Of a stretch of DNA of 64,000 nt, positions 32,773-44,741 are shown in pieces. Within the stretch, counting starts at the first letter, position 1. Each line of letters begins with the position of its first letter. Position numbers and translations under genes: made by a program. Location: positions 1 through 64,000 of the forward strand of contig JAIWZP010000045.1 of the NCBI GenBank assembly GCA_025201375.1, given 5' to 3'. The notes under the pieces are model-generated. The model was not told the DNA's origin. It made no database searches and worked only from the letters and a program-made list of their open reading frames with translations. The DNA comes from Gongronella butleri (lineage: Eukaryota > Mucoromycota > Mucoromycetes > Mucorales > Cunninghamellaceae).

Positions 32773-33835
32773 CCTATCTATGAGCTGCGACAGAGCACGA
32801 CACACAAAAGAGACAGGGCGAAAAGAAAAAGAGTGGAACGGGGAGTGCAAAAGAGTGCAAAAGGAGGGGCGAGGCGAAGCGACGTCAAAGGACAAAAACA
32901 AAAAAAAAAAGAGGGAAAAAAGTAGACAAAGAGAAGGAAAAAAGGGTCAAAAAAATTAAAAACGGCAGCAGCTAATAAAGTTTTTTTGGCAGCGACACGG
33001 GCGGGCGGACCTTTTTGCCCAAATGATTGAAATGTGCCTTTTTCTTCACTCTTTCAAATCCACCGCTCTTGTCCAATGAAAATGAATCGCCCTTAGCGCG
33101 GCTCGTCCACTCAAGCGTCGATGCCCATCCTTTTTGCATCCCAAACAGGCATAGCCCTGTGCCCCTCGCAATTTTATTTTTTTTTGTTTTTGCCTTTCAT
33201 ATGGGAAAAAAGTGATCAGCGGCCCGCCGCCACTTTTTTCATTCTTTTACCACGCTAGTGGCTTGATTTCCCTATCCATGGGGCTCCATTGATGAACAGA
33301 AAGGAAAAAAAATAAAGAAAAAAAAAGGGGAAATGCTCATTTGCGGTCTGCAGCTCCATTGTTTCATGCCAAGCACAAAAAGGCGGGCCACGTTCTATTT
33401 TTTTTTTAACTGTTTCTATTTTTTTCCTCATTGCAAAAAGGCGAGAGAGAGGGAAGTGCGGCGCCTCTTTCCCGCCCAACGTGACACAAGCCCACAGGGT
33501 CGTCGCAAATGGCTAGTGACCACACAATTGCTTCGCTGGATAGCCCGATGGAAAGAAAAACGGCGTGTTTCCTCGATCCCCCCTCCTCCGACCTCACGCC
33601 ATTTGCCATGGGCTTGTTAATTGCCTTGCCTCTCCACGCAGCTATCGTCCCGATCCAGGCAAGCAACCCGTCAATCGCCTCATGCACAACCACGCCCACA
33701 CCCCCCGGGTCTCCCTCCCTTTGCTGCATCTCATTTTTTTTCTTTCTTTTTAGATGATTTTTTTTTTTTTTTTTTACTCTGACGATTGACATTAAAATCT
33801 TGCCCAAGGGGTTGATTTGAATGCTTATTTTATTA
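32773..33835. other. Upstream region of the GT5-like gene; 3' region of YPP1
   Basis: About 1 kb with A/T runs. Open frames on both strands are short and motif-free. The promoter of the glycosyltransferase presumably lies in the 32773-33200 part. Confidence 0.55.
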
Positions 33836-36800
33836 TCAAGTACAAGAGGGCAACAGGTTGAAAGGCTGCACAGGCTGCGTTTCGTCTAATTCTAAGGCAT
33901 AAAACAAACACTTTTTTCCCTGGCCGATCCGTTGCGAGGAGCTATAAATGTCACCAAGGCAGAACCTGAAGAAAAAAAAAAAAGAGGCATTGAGTTGTCC
34001 AACAGAAAAAAAAAATAGGGGGCAAATTACCAGGCGTCTGCCGAGTCCCAGCCAGTGCCTTGTGTGATGGTATCCAATAGACCCTCGGCCATGGCCATCT
34101 GGTGTCTTTCCATATACGTCTTGGCGAGCCACAGTCGGCAATCCATATCCAATGCATCCGCCACTATCCCTTTTCGGAAGGCGTCCGTGGCGTCTTCATG
34201 CTGCCCCAGCCGCAGGTGCACCTGGCCCAAAAGGCACCACACCTGGGCCTCGCTCGTCCAATTCACCTTTTCGGCCTCCTCAATTGCCTTTAGTGCCTCG
34301 TCCAGCCGGTCCTGCCGAAGAAACAGCTGCGCGGCCTGCAACCACAGCAAACACAGCACATTGTACATCCGCTTGCGACGCAACCACGTCCATGTCGACT
34401 TGCCCGCCGCCAAGTCGGGCGGGTACAGCGACCGCGTGCTCGTGACGGAGTAGCCCACGCTCTGGATCGATGTCCGCGATGTATTGTTTCCTAAAAAAGA
34501 AGATAAGCGATGAGATTTCTCGACTTTTTTTTTTCTCGCTTGCGACTCGTTCTTGCTCGTCAAGCACTGTATATCTCGAGAAAGACGCGCTTTTCTCGAG
34601 AAAAAGTGGCACCTTTGTTCTCTTTTTCAGAAAACGCGCCTTTTTTAACAAAGACGCGCTTCTTTCCCCGAGAAAAGCGCGTCTTTCTTGACACGGACGT
34701 GCTCTTGTCCCTTGAAAGAGGCCGATGACGCGCTTTTTCTGGAGAAAGACGCGCTCTGGTCGAGTAAAAATGTGATTTTTCTGATTTTCGTTACCGTGTG
34801 ACATGCCAAGTTTTGATTTGCGCTTTTGCAGCAGGCTCTTGAGTTTGCTTGTGCCCTTTTTTGTTGACTTGGATTGCTGATAGTGGCGGCTAGAGAGGAG
34901 CATGGCGAGGTGATGTTTTGGTTTCCGCTGCTGCAGGCGATCGAGCGACGCGGTCGATGTGTTTGGCAGCAGGACGCTGGACCCGCCCGGCGACGCCTCG
35001 GCGAGGTTGCCTAGAGACCCAGAAATGACCAATTCGCGCTGGGATGGCATGCTGGACGTGCCCATGGCGGGCAATGACCCATTGGCGGTCGCCGCAAGAT
35101 TGGCCGTTGCTGTGTTTGGCGCCGCAGCAGGTGCAGTCGCAGTGGTCATGTTGGCGGACGACGAGCCTGCAGCGGACGTGGACGTCGTGGAGCCATTGGC
35201 CGCGGAATCAACGTCGGGGTCCATGAGGACAAGGCGGCCATACATGGTGAACAGGTCTTCTTGGCAACTGAGTGCGTGGTCACTGCCGTGGACAAGCTCG
35301 ACGAGGCGCGTGTGCGTCATCTTGAGCATGATCAGGTGGTAATAGTCCTCTGCGTCGTCAGTCTCGGGCAATTGCTGGCGTTTTGCCTCTTGGAGGCCCA
35401 ATTCGCATGTTGCCAGCGCTTTGTCCAGATTGTCCTGCCCAGGGCACGAGTACAACAGCACGAGCAGGTGCCACGCAGGAAGAAAGCTCGTGTTCAACTC
35501 CAGGCACCGCGCCACCGCACTCATGGCCGATGAAATATCGCGCATGTCGGCATATTGCTTGCCAAGATGATAATGAGTCTCCCACGCGTGTTCATCAAGC
35601 TGCAGCGCCTGCTGCAAATACTGGATTGCCGCTTCGTGGTGAATAGGTCGCTGCGTCGGGTCCACCGCTAAGACAAAAAAAATTGTCAAAAAACAGCAAT
35701 TGAGCCTCATTTTTCCCTTTTTTTTTTTTCTTTTTCCATTGGCTTACTATGTCTGGCAAGGACGCCATAGGCCGCACCGATGTTGCGGTAGACCTGTGCG
35801 GCGAGTGCATTGCCAACGCGTGCAATGCCGGCGACTTCCAGGACGATTTTGGCGAGATTGGCGAGTTCGACGGCATGGACGCCCTTGTTGACATACTTGT
35901 CGTACATGCGCATGCCGCGATTGAGGACGTGGAGGATCGTTTCCACAGGCTCCTTGTCGTCGGTGCGGTGCGCGGCAATAGTGCTCGGGCGGCGCTGGTG
36001 CAGCGTCGCGGACGCCGTGGTGTTGGCGGTGGCGGTCGATGACGATGATGAAACCACGATCGGCAGGTCGGGCACCGCGTCGTGCGCGAGCTGGCGCAGC
36101 ACCTCTTCGTCGGGGCAAGGCAGCGGCGTCAGGCGGCCCTGTGCATCCAGCGTGATCGCATCCCCCGTGTCCGACGCGTCCTTTGTCGCTTGCGATTGCA
36201 ACCCGACCAAGTACAAATACGACGACAGTGCGTGGTCCGCCTCTTTGAACTCACCGAGCAGGTACAGCGTGTTGAACAGGTGACGCGTGATCTTTGACGA
36301 ATTAAACGTCCTTTGCGTCGCGCGCGTCAAAGTCTATATTTTTGAGAATAAACATCAGGAAATCTGTTGTGAAGCACGTTTTTTTTTCTTTTTTTCTTTT
36401 TCTTTTTTTTTTTTCAGCCATTACCTCCAAGTAGTTGCGCAGCTCTGGAGCCGGATTGCCAATCATGTGCAAATCTTCGGCCATGCGATCCACCAAATCG
36501 AGCAAAATAGTATTGACGTTGCCTGCAGAGGGAAAAGACACCATCCCATAGACCAATTTCTCGTACAGCGCGTACAATTGCATCATTTCCGAGACAAACA
36601 TGTCGTGGCGATAAGCAGCAAAGTCATCGCTAAAAACGTGGAGGGGTCAGAGGGCGCACAAGTCAAAAAAATAAAAAAAAGAGAAAAAAAAGGATGCTTA
36701 CGCCGACATTTGCACGGAATTGTCACCGAGTGGTGGCGGCACATACTCGTGGCGTTTGAAGCAGTAGGAAAGGAACGCGAGCGAGTATTTGGAAATGATC

Positions 36801-37791
36801 TCACGCTTGTGGATACGCCAATGCGTCGGCTGTGAGGACGTGAATTTTTGATACAGACGCAAGATCTGCAGCACCTGCTCTGTTGTGATTTTGCTGTTGT
36901 GTCTAACTCAACGAAATATGCAAAAGCGCGTCAGAACACGCGCCATGGACGGCGTGACGCGTGACGCGACACGAGTTCGCATGAATGGAATTACCTTTGA
37001 TTCAAAAACAGCAGCGATCCGCGGTACAAGCCCTCCTCTGCCCAGTCCACGAGCGTGCGATCCGTCGTTTCGCTCGCGTGCTCCAGCAACGTGGCCATCT
37101 GTTGGTAGGCGGCAAGCGCTTTGACCGTGTCATGCATCGATTCGTAAGAAATGGCTATAAAGCAAAGTCAATTGGGCTGTTTCACGCGTATGTTTCGCGC
37201 GTCTTTTTACCTTTGAGGACCAGCGCTTGCAGCTGCATAATCCACGTGTAGCCCTTTGCATGGACGTCCGAGACCAATTCTTGCGTGCTCTGCAGCACAA
37301 GATCATATTCACCCACTTCAAAGTAGCATCGCGCCTTGACAACCTTTTAAAAGCAGGGTGAGCTCTATGTCCTGATGATTTTTTTTTTTCGGCGTGTACC
37401 TCTCGGTCGAGAAGCTGCGCGGTGGCAATGGCGTCCAGCTGGTCGATAAAAGGCTTGACTTGGTCCATGTTTAGACGTGGGCGCATAGTTGCAGAGTGTG
37501 GGGCATCGTGGCTATAAATGGACGAGTCTGACGGATTGATATTATTGTTCACAAGGTTCTGCAACGCCGTCTCCACGAGCACCGTCTGCTCCAAGGCTAT
37601 ACAGAAAATAAAAAAAAATAAAAAACGCTGTTTAGCCCTGTATTTGGCCCTTCCTTGGCAATAAACAGGCGCTTACCAACATCGTTTGAGTGCTTTTTGT
37701 AGCGCCTGGCAAGCTCGGGCACGTTTTGCCACAGCCCTTTGCACCGCGCATGGTCTATTTCCTTGGCCAGCTGCTTGGCTTTGGTCGACAT
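33836..37791 (-). CDS. YPP1: Ypp1/TTC7-type TPR protein of the PI4-kinase (Stt4) complex
   Basis: Ten exons give 1019 residues: 37791-37677, 37596-37400, 37343-37211, 37154-36995, 36902-36702, 36629-36425, 36333-35748, 35667-34795, 34490-34031 and 33965-33836. Ypp1/TTC7 holds Stt4/PI4KA at the plasma membrane together with Efr3. Family features include the N-terminal ARCKGLWQNVPELARRYKKH and TRHLFNTLYLLGEFKEADHALSSYLYLVGL. TPR repeats run through the C-terminal half (AIQYLQQALQLDEHAWETHYHLGKQYADM; VWCLLGQVHLRLGQHEDATDAFRKGI). A Ser/Ala/Thr-rich, poorly conserved insert lies between TPR blocks at about 34900-35230. Intron 8 is long for this window (304 nt) and repeat-rich. All junctions agree in phase. 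Confidence 0.88.
34491..34794. repeat. YPP1 intron 8 with GACGCGC/GAGAAA micro-repeats
   Basis: At least five copies of AAAGACGCGC or its complement alternate with CTCGAGAAA words. One pair (AAAGACGCGC ... GCGCGTCTTT, about 34651-34687) is a perfect 10-bp inverted repeat whose inner TTCTTT/AGAAAA can extend the stem. Confidence 0.75.
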
Positions 37792-38217
37792 GAAGGACAA
37801 AGCGTGAAAAACAAGTGAAAAGAGCCGGAAAAATTGGGCATGGACCCCTCTCGGTTTCTTTTTGGCCAACAATGGGGCCACCATGGAAAAAAAAAGACCG
37901 CTGCCCGGTTGCACAAAACGGCCGGAAAAGGCAGTCGCGCCTACTGCGCACACACACACAAAACGACCCTTTTTTTTTGCTCTCCCCATGGCCAAATGCT
38001 GCACAAACGTTCATGATTTCAACATTTACGTATGAGTGTGAGAGAGGGGGGGGGGACGTGTAAAAATATAAAATGAGACAAGGGGAAAACAGGGGGGATG
38101 TGGTGAAAAAGGGACAGAAACATAATGTGGATGGGGGTGGGGGAAAAAGAAAAATGGGCCGCCACGCGTGAAACGACGTGACCAGACAACGAGCAGGGGA
38201 AAGAAAAATATAGGGTG
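37792..38217. other. Upstream region of YPP1 / 3' region of the RBR gene
   Basis: About 425 bp with G-rich runs near 38045 and A runs. No gene was seen; YPP1 promoter elements are expected next to 37792. Confidence 0.5.
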
Positions 38218-39864
38218 CTAGTTGATGGGTCTATGAATGTCCAAAGACATTCTGGCTTGGATCGTGGAGATGTCAGGCACACCAAGCTCGGTCTGCGGCA
38301 AAAAGAAGAAAAAAATAGCGTCAAATCAACAAACAATGACGCATGCTGCCCCTGCCTCTTTTGCAATTACATTGGTTTCATCTATGAGCCGCTTGTCTTC
38401 CGCGTCACCAGACTGTGCACAATGGTAAAAGCCGCATTTCTAAGAAAAAAAAGTGAAAAAACATGAGGGGCACGCGTAATAAAAGCAATTTCGTGTCTTT
38501 TCTTACATCCGACCACGGTGCGCGGCACGACCAGCAGAACACAAAGCCGCAAAGCGAGCAATCGACCTTGTTACAACCCTCGTCTCTATTGATCATGATC
38601 GAGCAGCTCGGGCATCGACGACTATTTAAAGGAAAATCAGCAAAACTGAGCGCGTGCGCCTCCTCCCCTCTTTTTTTTTTTTACCTGTGCTTTAGCTGCC
38701 ATTCGACAGTGCGGCGCGTGTCATCGTTTGTATTTGTCAATTGCTTCATGTGTTCCTCGCACGACACGCCTGGATGCGTCTCAAAGCCGCATTGAAGGCA
38801 AAAGTCGAGCTGGCAGTGCATGCTACTCAATACAAAAAGAATGTGTCAATGCCAGATGCGCTCGCTTCCTCATATATTTTTTTTTTTACCATGTCGTGGT
38901 TGGAAAGTAGCCAATGTGCATGAATTGAAGCTGTTTCCATGTTTCTGGTGCCATTTCAATGACAAGGAACTCGCGCGAGACGTCGTAGGCCGTGACGGGC
39001 ATGCTAAGGCTATTGTCGTGATGGTATTGCTCAATAGCCTTGGCAAGGTCCATGGCACCTTTGTATAATTCAAGAAGCTTGGTATGCGACCACGCGTCTG
39101 TGTGCAATAGCTGCAGCATTTCTTCCAGCATTTCATGGTGTTCCTGGTGATGCTCAGGCACCAATCTGCCGCAGGTATGTGCCAGCTTATCGATTGTCTC
39201 GTGCAGGTGTCGCGTGTGCCTAAAAAACAAGAAAAAAAAAACGAGGCGTAAGTGCGCGAATGGTCACTTTTTTTTTTTTTGACGAATGGGGCAACTTGCT
39301 GTTTTTTTGGTCGGAGTAGCTCGTCGCACGGAATGGCTTCGTGTTCGCAAGCCGGGCAGCAACGGCTGAATGCGCGATAGGGTTGATTGTATTTATTGTA
39401 CTGATCGACGACGGCTTTCGACACGTATTGGCTCCATTCGGCCTGCGGGATCAGCTCTTGACACACGGGGCACTTGACTTTGGTCACGCTCAAGCCCCAC
39501 GATGACTTGACGACCTCGGTCACGTACCTATCAAAAGAGCAAAAACACCCCATGAGTCCGAATTTTGTCATTTTTTTTACTTTTTTTGTGTGTGTATGTG
39601 GTGTTTCATTTTTTTTTTTTAGGTGCATTTTCCGTACCTCTGGAAGCAGGTAATGCAATACTGGTCTCTGCAAAAGTCGAGGCACAGGTCCAATGGCGCG
39701 TCAAAGCAGATGGAGCATCGCTGTGCCCAATAATCCATATCGTCAAATGAGCTGCCCATGTCCGAGTCGTCCTCAGGCACTTGGGAATCTATCGACGATG
39801 TGCTGGCCACGGTCGCTTGCGTCGCGGGCGTCGTGGGCGTCGGCGTTGCCTCGGAGCTGCTCAT
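38218..39864 (-). CDS. RBR (RING1-IBR-RING2) E3 ubiquitin ligase
   Basis: Seven exons (39864-39638, 39527-39300, 39219-38890, 38825-38685, 38621-38507, 38439-38371, 38292-38218) encode 394 residues. RBR ligases take ubiquitin from an E2 onto a RING2 cysteine before passing it to substrate. RING1 begins CSICFDAPLDLCLDFCRDQYC and continues KCPVCQELI. The IBR contains HCQLDFCLQCGFETHPGVSC. RING2 reads CPSCSIMINRDEGCNKVDC, with the catalytic Cys in GC, then CGFVFCWSC. A helical segment of about 110 residues, rich in His, Glu and Leu (HTRHLHETIDKLAH...), lies between RING1 and IBR. Intron 2 (39220-39299) appears to use a GC donor (GCAAGT), the only choice that keeps phase with a good donor. I cannot assign a named subfamily. 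Confidence 0.9.
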
Positions 39865-42287
39865 AACTAGGACAAAAAGAAAGACAATAATACAAAGGCA
39901 ATAGGGGCTCGGTCAGCAAAGTTCGCAGAATATTGAAGACCAACGAGCGTCGGGTTTCTCACGACAAGGACCCAAACCTTACCTGGAATGACGACGAGTA
40001 AAAAGGGTGTATAATAAAAAAGTGGGTAAAAGGGTGGTAAAAAAGACAAGGAACGACGCGTGAGAGTGGTCGAGCAGGTGAAACGGACGTGTCACCAAAG
40101 GAAAACGGCAAAGAGAGCGAGCAGCAGGGTTAAAGGAAAAATAGGAAGCAAAGGGAGCGAGTTGGTTACAAAAAAGAAAAAAGTAAAAAAAAAAGATAAA
40201 GAAGACGAGAAAAAAAAAGGGGGGTCAGGCCATGAACCTTTGAGTTTGACAAAATGCGGAGTGCCAACCACCATAGCGTGATCAGCAATGCCGCCCACCC
40301 CCCTTCCCCAGATCGTCCTTTTGGTCATTTTCCTTCCACGCATGATCCCTGAACAAGCAAAATCATCCCAATGAGCCTTAAAGTCATCCACCACCAGGAT
40401 GGTTGCATTGCCGTCTCTTGCCAAGGGTTCTTTTTGCGCCTTTTCAATTTAGTTGAACCTGCTGCGCTTCACAGTGCTATCATGCGTGCAACTGCGTCGT
40501 CTGAGTTTGGCCAATCAGCGCGCACGACAGCGTTGCACCCGCTCTTACTGTTTCTGTCGGCGCCTGGTGCCTCAGGGGCCACATGACCACACTCCTATGT
40601 CGTGTCGCGGGGTTCCACTTGGTCCTGGGCATAGGCAATTGAGGTTTTTTTTTTTTTTTCCTCTGTTTTTCGTTTTTGCTTGCCATCAGCAAACCTTTTT
40701 ATATCACAAAACTTGCACAAAAGAATCTACCTCTTGGTCTCTCTGTAGAATAAAAAAAAATCATGGTTCACCATCGGGGTTGAAGCGTCTTTGCAATGGA
40801 TTGCAAGCCAATTTCGTCTTTTTCATTTTTGGCGGCTATTTTAATGCGTGTCCTCGATGTCTTTTGTACACACGCGCTCCCTTGCACTTGACCGCACGAA
40901 TAAAAACTAAAAGATGTCATTTCTACGGGTTCCCATCGAGAAATATTATAACTGTTAGCGTTTTTCACCTTCCATTAATGGTGTGCTGATACCCTCTCAA
41001 GCAACACTGCCATCTGCCCGCTGAACGAATAATTCCAAGCCCTGTCGTTCGAAAAAGCCCACTCAGAGACCGATGCCTCCACTGGATGGCTCGCCATGGC
41101 CGATTTTCAAAATCACGATTTTTCCAAGGGGTGCAGTCGAGGATTTGAAAACGACGAAATTTAGGTCCTCAGATCGCCACACCATTCAACCCTATGGTAA
41201 GCAGGATGTCTTTACCGACAAAAAGACAATAAAAACCTGAGGTCCATTGGCTGGTTGTCGAGTAATTCACGAAAAGCTGCGATTTTTCATACCAAGGTAA
41301 ACTCTACGAGTTTTCGCCGCGGCGAGTTGAAAGTGATATCATTGAAAAGAGCATGGCTCGCTACGCACGTGACCACCAATGATCCATGAAAAAAAGTGAT
41401 TTTTTGGACCATTTTGACGCGGATTGAGAACCATAGTAATTTTTCGACGCGTGAAAATGCGCGTCAGGCGTCGAGTGACAGGCGTCCGCTCCTAGTCAAA
41501 TCCATGCCCCTGGCGTGCTTCTTGCTAGTAGACGCGTCGGCGCGGGTCTATGGACGCGTTCTTCCCGTGCAATTCGTGGTTGAAATAAAATTGAAAATCG
41601 GACATTGCTCGTGATGCAGTTGATGGACTACCCTATTTCTTGCTGTTTTCGTTGGATTCTCCTTGCGAATGTTCTTGTGTGTAAATATGGCGTAATTCTG
41701 AGGACCTCGTTTTTCGATTTTGGTTTTGGACCTCGACACACGAAAAAAACTGATTTGTGTGTTGCGCGGTCCCATGCTATTTGACATTGGCAAGTTTGAT
41801 TTCATTTTGATGTACGAGCTCGGCAAGATCGCGTTGCGACGCGCCGTGGGCTAGTGCAGTGTGTTGTCGGCGACACATTGGCCGATTTTGAATTTAAAGC
41901 GTTTTTTTCGTTTACGCGTGTCATCGACTCGCGCCTCCGCCATGAAATCGGGCACCATGCTGTCCTCGTCGTGCACGCCGTTCAGAATAGAGCAATTGGG
42001 CTGTCGGTGTGCGCAAAAGATGCGGCCAAATTCCCATTTTACTTGCATTTTGCCGTTTTGAGGGCAAAAGTTCGCCTCTCCCAACGCGTTTCTGGCTCTA
42101 AATACATCCCTTACGCGTTCTTGCTCTGACGTTGTTCCAGAGCATCGATTTGCATAGGAATTGGGCTCACTCTTTGGGCGCGCATAAGCGCAAAATTTAA
42201 AAAGAGCGAGGCTCTGCGCATGAATTTAGGCGCCCTTTTTTCTTTCTTTTGCCGCTCTTTTTTTTATTTTTTTGCTTTTCACGACCG
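39865..42287. other. 2.4-kb intergenic region, no gene seen
   Basis: This contains the RBR promoter side (39865-40100, A/G-rich), then AT-rich DNA with scattered GACGCG words. A dispersed repeat copy lies at 41575-41800. Open frames are short and without motifs. Confidence 0.55.
41575..41800. repeat. Dispersed non-coding repeat, copy 1
   Basis: This aligns by eye with 51535-51770 in the same orientation. Shared anchors in order are a GGTTGAAATAAAATTGAAAAT-like start, ATTGCTCG, TTTTCGTTGG/TTTTCCTTGG, TTCTTGTGTG/TCTTGTGTGG, CTGAGGACC/CTGAAGACC, TTTTTCGATTTTGGTTT-like sequence, TGATTTGTGTG/TGATTTACGTG and GGCAAGTTTG/TGCAAGTTAG. Confidence 0.55.
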
Positions 42288-44053
42288 ATGAATGGACCTT
42301 CGATCAAAAAGGAGGACTTTGAGTCCGATCCGCGCATGAGCAAAAATGAACAGACGGGCAAATGGTCCTACAAAGGTGACGACGGGGTTGAATTCGAGTA
42401 TGACGACCATCTGAATGCGTGGTTCCCCATGGTAAAAAAAAAACGTCACGAGAAGCGGCAACGGCAAGATCGCGCACGGGCGAGGTGTGCTCAATTTTTT
42501 TTTCTTATTAGTACAATGAGGAGCTTATTGCGCAGCAGCAGTCTGCGTATGCGGTGGAGGGCGTGGACGAGTTGGCACCGGCCGTGGACCTGTCTGACAA
42601 GAAGAAGAAGAAGCGTGTGTATACCTACGACGAGCAAAAAGTAAGCTTTTTTTTGCGGGCCTGCGGCAATTTTGCATTCCCCCCCCCATTTTTGACCGCA
42701 TTTTTCACGCGCTTTTTAGGCGGCCGAGGAGCCCAGCAAGAAGCCGAAAAAGGAGGTCAAGAACACATCTGTTTATGTGTCTGGGCTTCCTGCCGATGTG
42801 ACAATTCACGAGCTGCGCGACACGTTTTCAAAGTGCGGTGTGATCATGGAGGACCTTGACACTGGTAAAACTAGTCCTGTTGCGTCAATGCGGATCATTT
42901 GACGCGTCTTTTTTTTTATTATTATTCCATAGGCGAGCCCAAGATCAAATTGTACCGTAACAAGGAAGGCGAGCTGCAGGGCGACGGGCTTGTCACGTTT
43001 TTCCGCGAGGAATCGATTGCGCTTGCAATCCAATTGCTGAACGACTGCGAGCTGCGCCTGGGCGACGCGTCGTCGGTGATCCATGTGGAAAAGGTGAGTG
43101 GTAGAAACAAGACGAGAGGGGATGTCCATGAAGATTGTCACCAACACGCGTTTTTATAGGCCACGTTCAAGGAAAAGCAGCCGTCCGACGCGAGCAAACC
43201 CAAGCAGCCACCCAAGTCAAGGGCAAAGAAGAAGCTGCACCAGCTGAATCGGTAAAAAAAAGAAAAAAAAAATAGCAAAAGTGCCGTCTTTATAATTTTT
43301 TTGCTCATTCACGCGCGTCGTCCCATTTTAGAAAGCTCGATTGGGTCGAGGAAGAGACTGGCAAAAAGAGCGAAAAGTTTGCCAAGATTGTCATTCTCAA
43401 GAACATGTACACACAAAAGGAATTGGACGTACGGTTTGCCCCCCTCTCAAAAAAAAGCGTGAAAAACGCGTCATGACCGTGCTCATTCCCCTTTCATTTT
43501 TTTCCTTGATAGGACGAGCCTACGTTGCTGCTGGAGCTCAAGGAAGATGTGCGCGAGGAGTGCGAGCGTCTTGGCGAGGTGACAAATGTGATTCTTTACG
43601 ACGTAAGCGCGTTTTCTTGTGCAGTGTCCAATTTTTTTCTAATCCTTTGCCTGTTTTTTTTAGAAATCGCCTGGCGGCATTATTTCTGTGCGCTTTGCAG
43701 AGCCTAAGGTGGCCAAGGCGTGTGTGCTGGTAAAGAGACACGTGGGACGCGTCGCGATTGTATGTGCATGACGCGTCATGCTCACTTTTTTTTTCTTTTA
43801 GATGATGAACAATCGATATTTTGCGGGCAAGCAGATCAGCGCCGAGATTTACGATGGCAAGACCAAGTATCAAAAGTCCGGGGGCAATTCGGCCGAGGAC
43901 GAGCAGGCCGAAAAGGAGCGTCTCGAGCGGTATGCCAAGTGGCTCGAGGGCGAAGAACATGGCGACGACGAGCCGGGCGTCAGCAACGATGCAACGGCCA
44001 CCGCAGCCACCGCAGCCACACCACCGCCGTCTGCATCGGCGGCCTCGCCGTGA
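42288..44053 (+). CDS. CUS2: Cus2 / Tat-SF1-type U2 snRNP-associated splicing factor
   Basis: Nine exons (42288-42431, 42512-42640, 42720-42864, 42933-43093, 43160-43251, 43332-43428, 43513-43602, 43664-43729, 43802-44053) encode 391 residues. Cus2/Tat-SF1 binds the SF3b subunit and helps U2 snRNA fold for branch-point recognition. RRM1 starts KNTSVYVSGLPADVTIHELRDTFSKCG and includes KIKLYRNKEGELQGDGLVTFFREESI. RRM2 is the atypical UHM type: KIVILKNMYT, LKEDVREECERLGEV, GGIISVRFAEPKVAKAC, then NNRYFAGKQISAEIYDG. The RYF near the end is the expected tryptophan-pocket motif. The N-terminus (KWSYKGDDGVEFEYDDHLNAWFP) fits the family. The 3' end carries AATAAATAAATAAA just after the stop. Confidence 0.92.
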
Positions 44054-44741
44054 TTTAAATTATAAATAAATAAAAAAGTATCGCAGAAAAAGAAACGCAT
44101 CCCAATTGACCGTGTGGAGATTCATTTTCATACTTTTGGCGTCAGGTGTTCTTTTCATCCAATTGTGGACCAAGCGCCCGTTGCGAGATCAGGCGTCAAT
44201 TAGCGTGATTTGTTTGCCGATCAGCGACGTTTTGGAACGCATGGCGACCTTTTGGAACGCATGGAGGCCCAGGGGGGCAATTGCTCGTGTCTCGCGCGCG
44301 CTCAAGAAGGGTAGGGTGTGTGATATTTTTTTTCACATTTTTCTCCCTCTTGATCCGGCTGTCATGCTCCATTTCAACGCTATTCCCCTTGCATGGTGCG
44401 CGTTTCTCCCTGTTTTTTTTTTTTGTTGGATGTTTGCCCTCGGTGAGCATCCCTCCCCTGGTTCCCCCCCCTGATTTTCTTTGTTTTCTGGCGATGGCCC
44501 AGCTGCGTTGATGAGGCTATTTACGTGGTGATACAAGGTTGCCTCCTTTGGACCTGACAAGCGACAAGGAGGGTTGTTGTGTGACAATGCAAGTTGGCCC
44601 TTTTTTTTTTTTTCTTGTGTTGCAGTTCTCGCGCAAACCCAAGAAAGGTCTCCCTATTTTTTTTTTTTTTTTGTCTCCATCTCTTTTTTATTTTTCTCTT
44701 TTTTTCATTTTTTTTAATTCCAATTTTATTTTACACGCGAT
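44054..44741. promoter_or_regulatory. Intergenic/promoter region upstream of the coiled-coil gene
   Basis: The beginning holds the CUS2 polyadenylation words. From about 44600 to the ATG at 44742 the plus strand is almost entirely pyrimidine with T runs, resembling other 5' leaders here. An open frame at 44106-44474 has no motif support. Confidence 0.45.

Noticed and set aside
44106..44474. Open frame of 122 codons between CUS2 and the next gene
   Set aside because: It contains no motif, overlaps the CUS2 3' region and pyrimidine tracts, and lacks conserved character.
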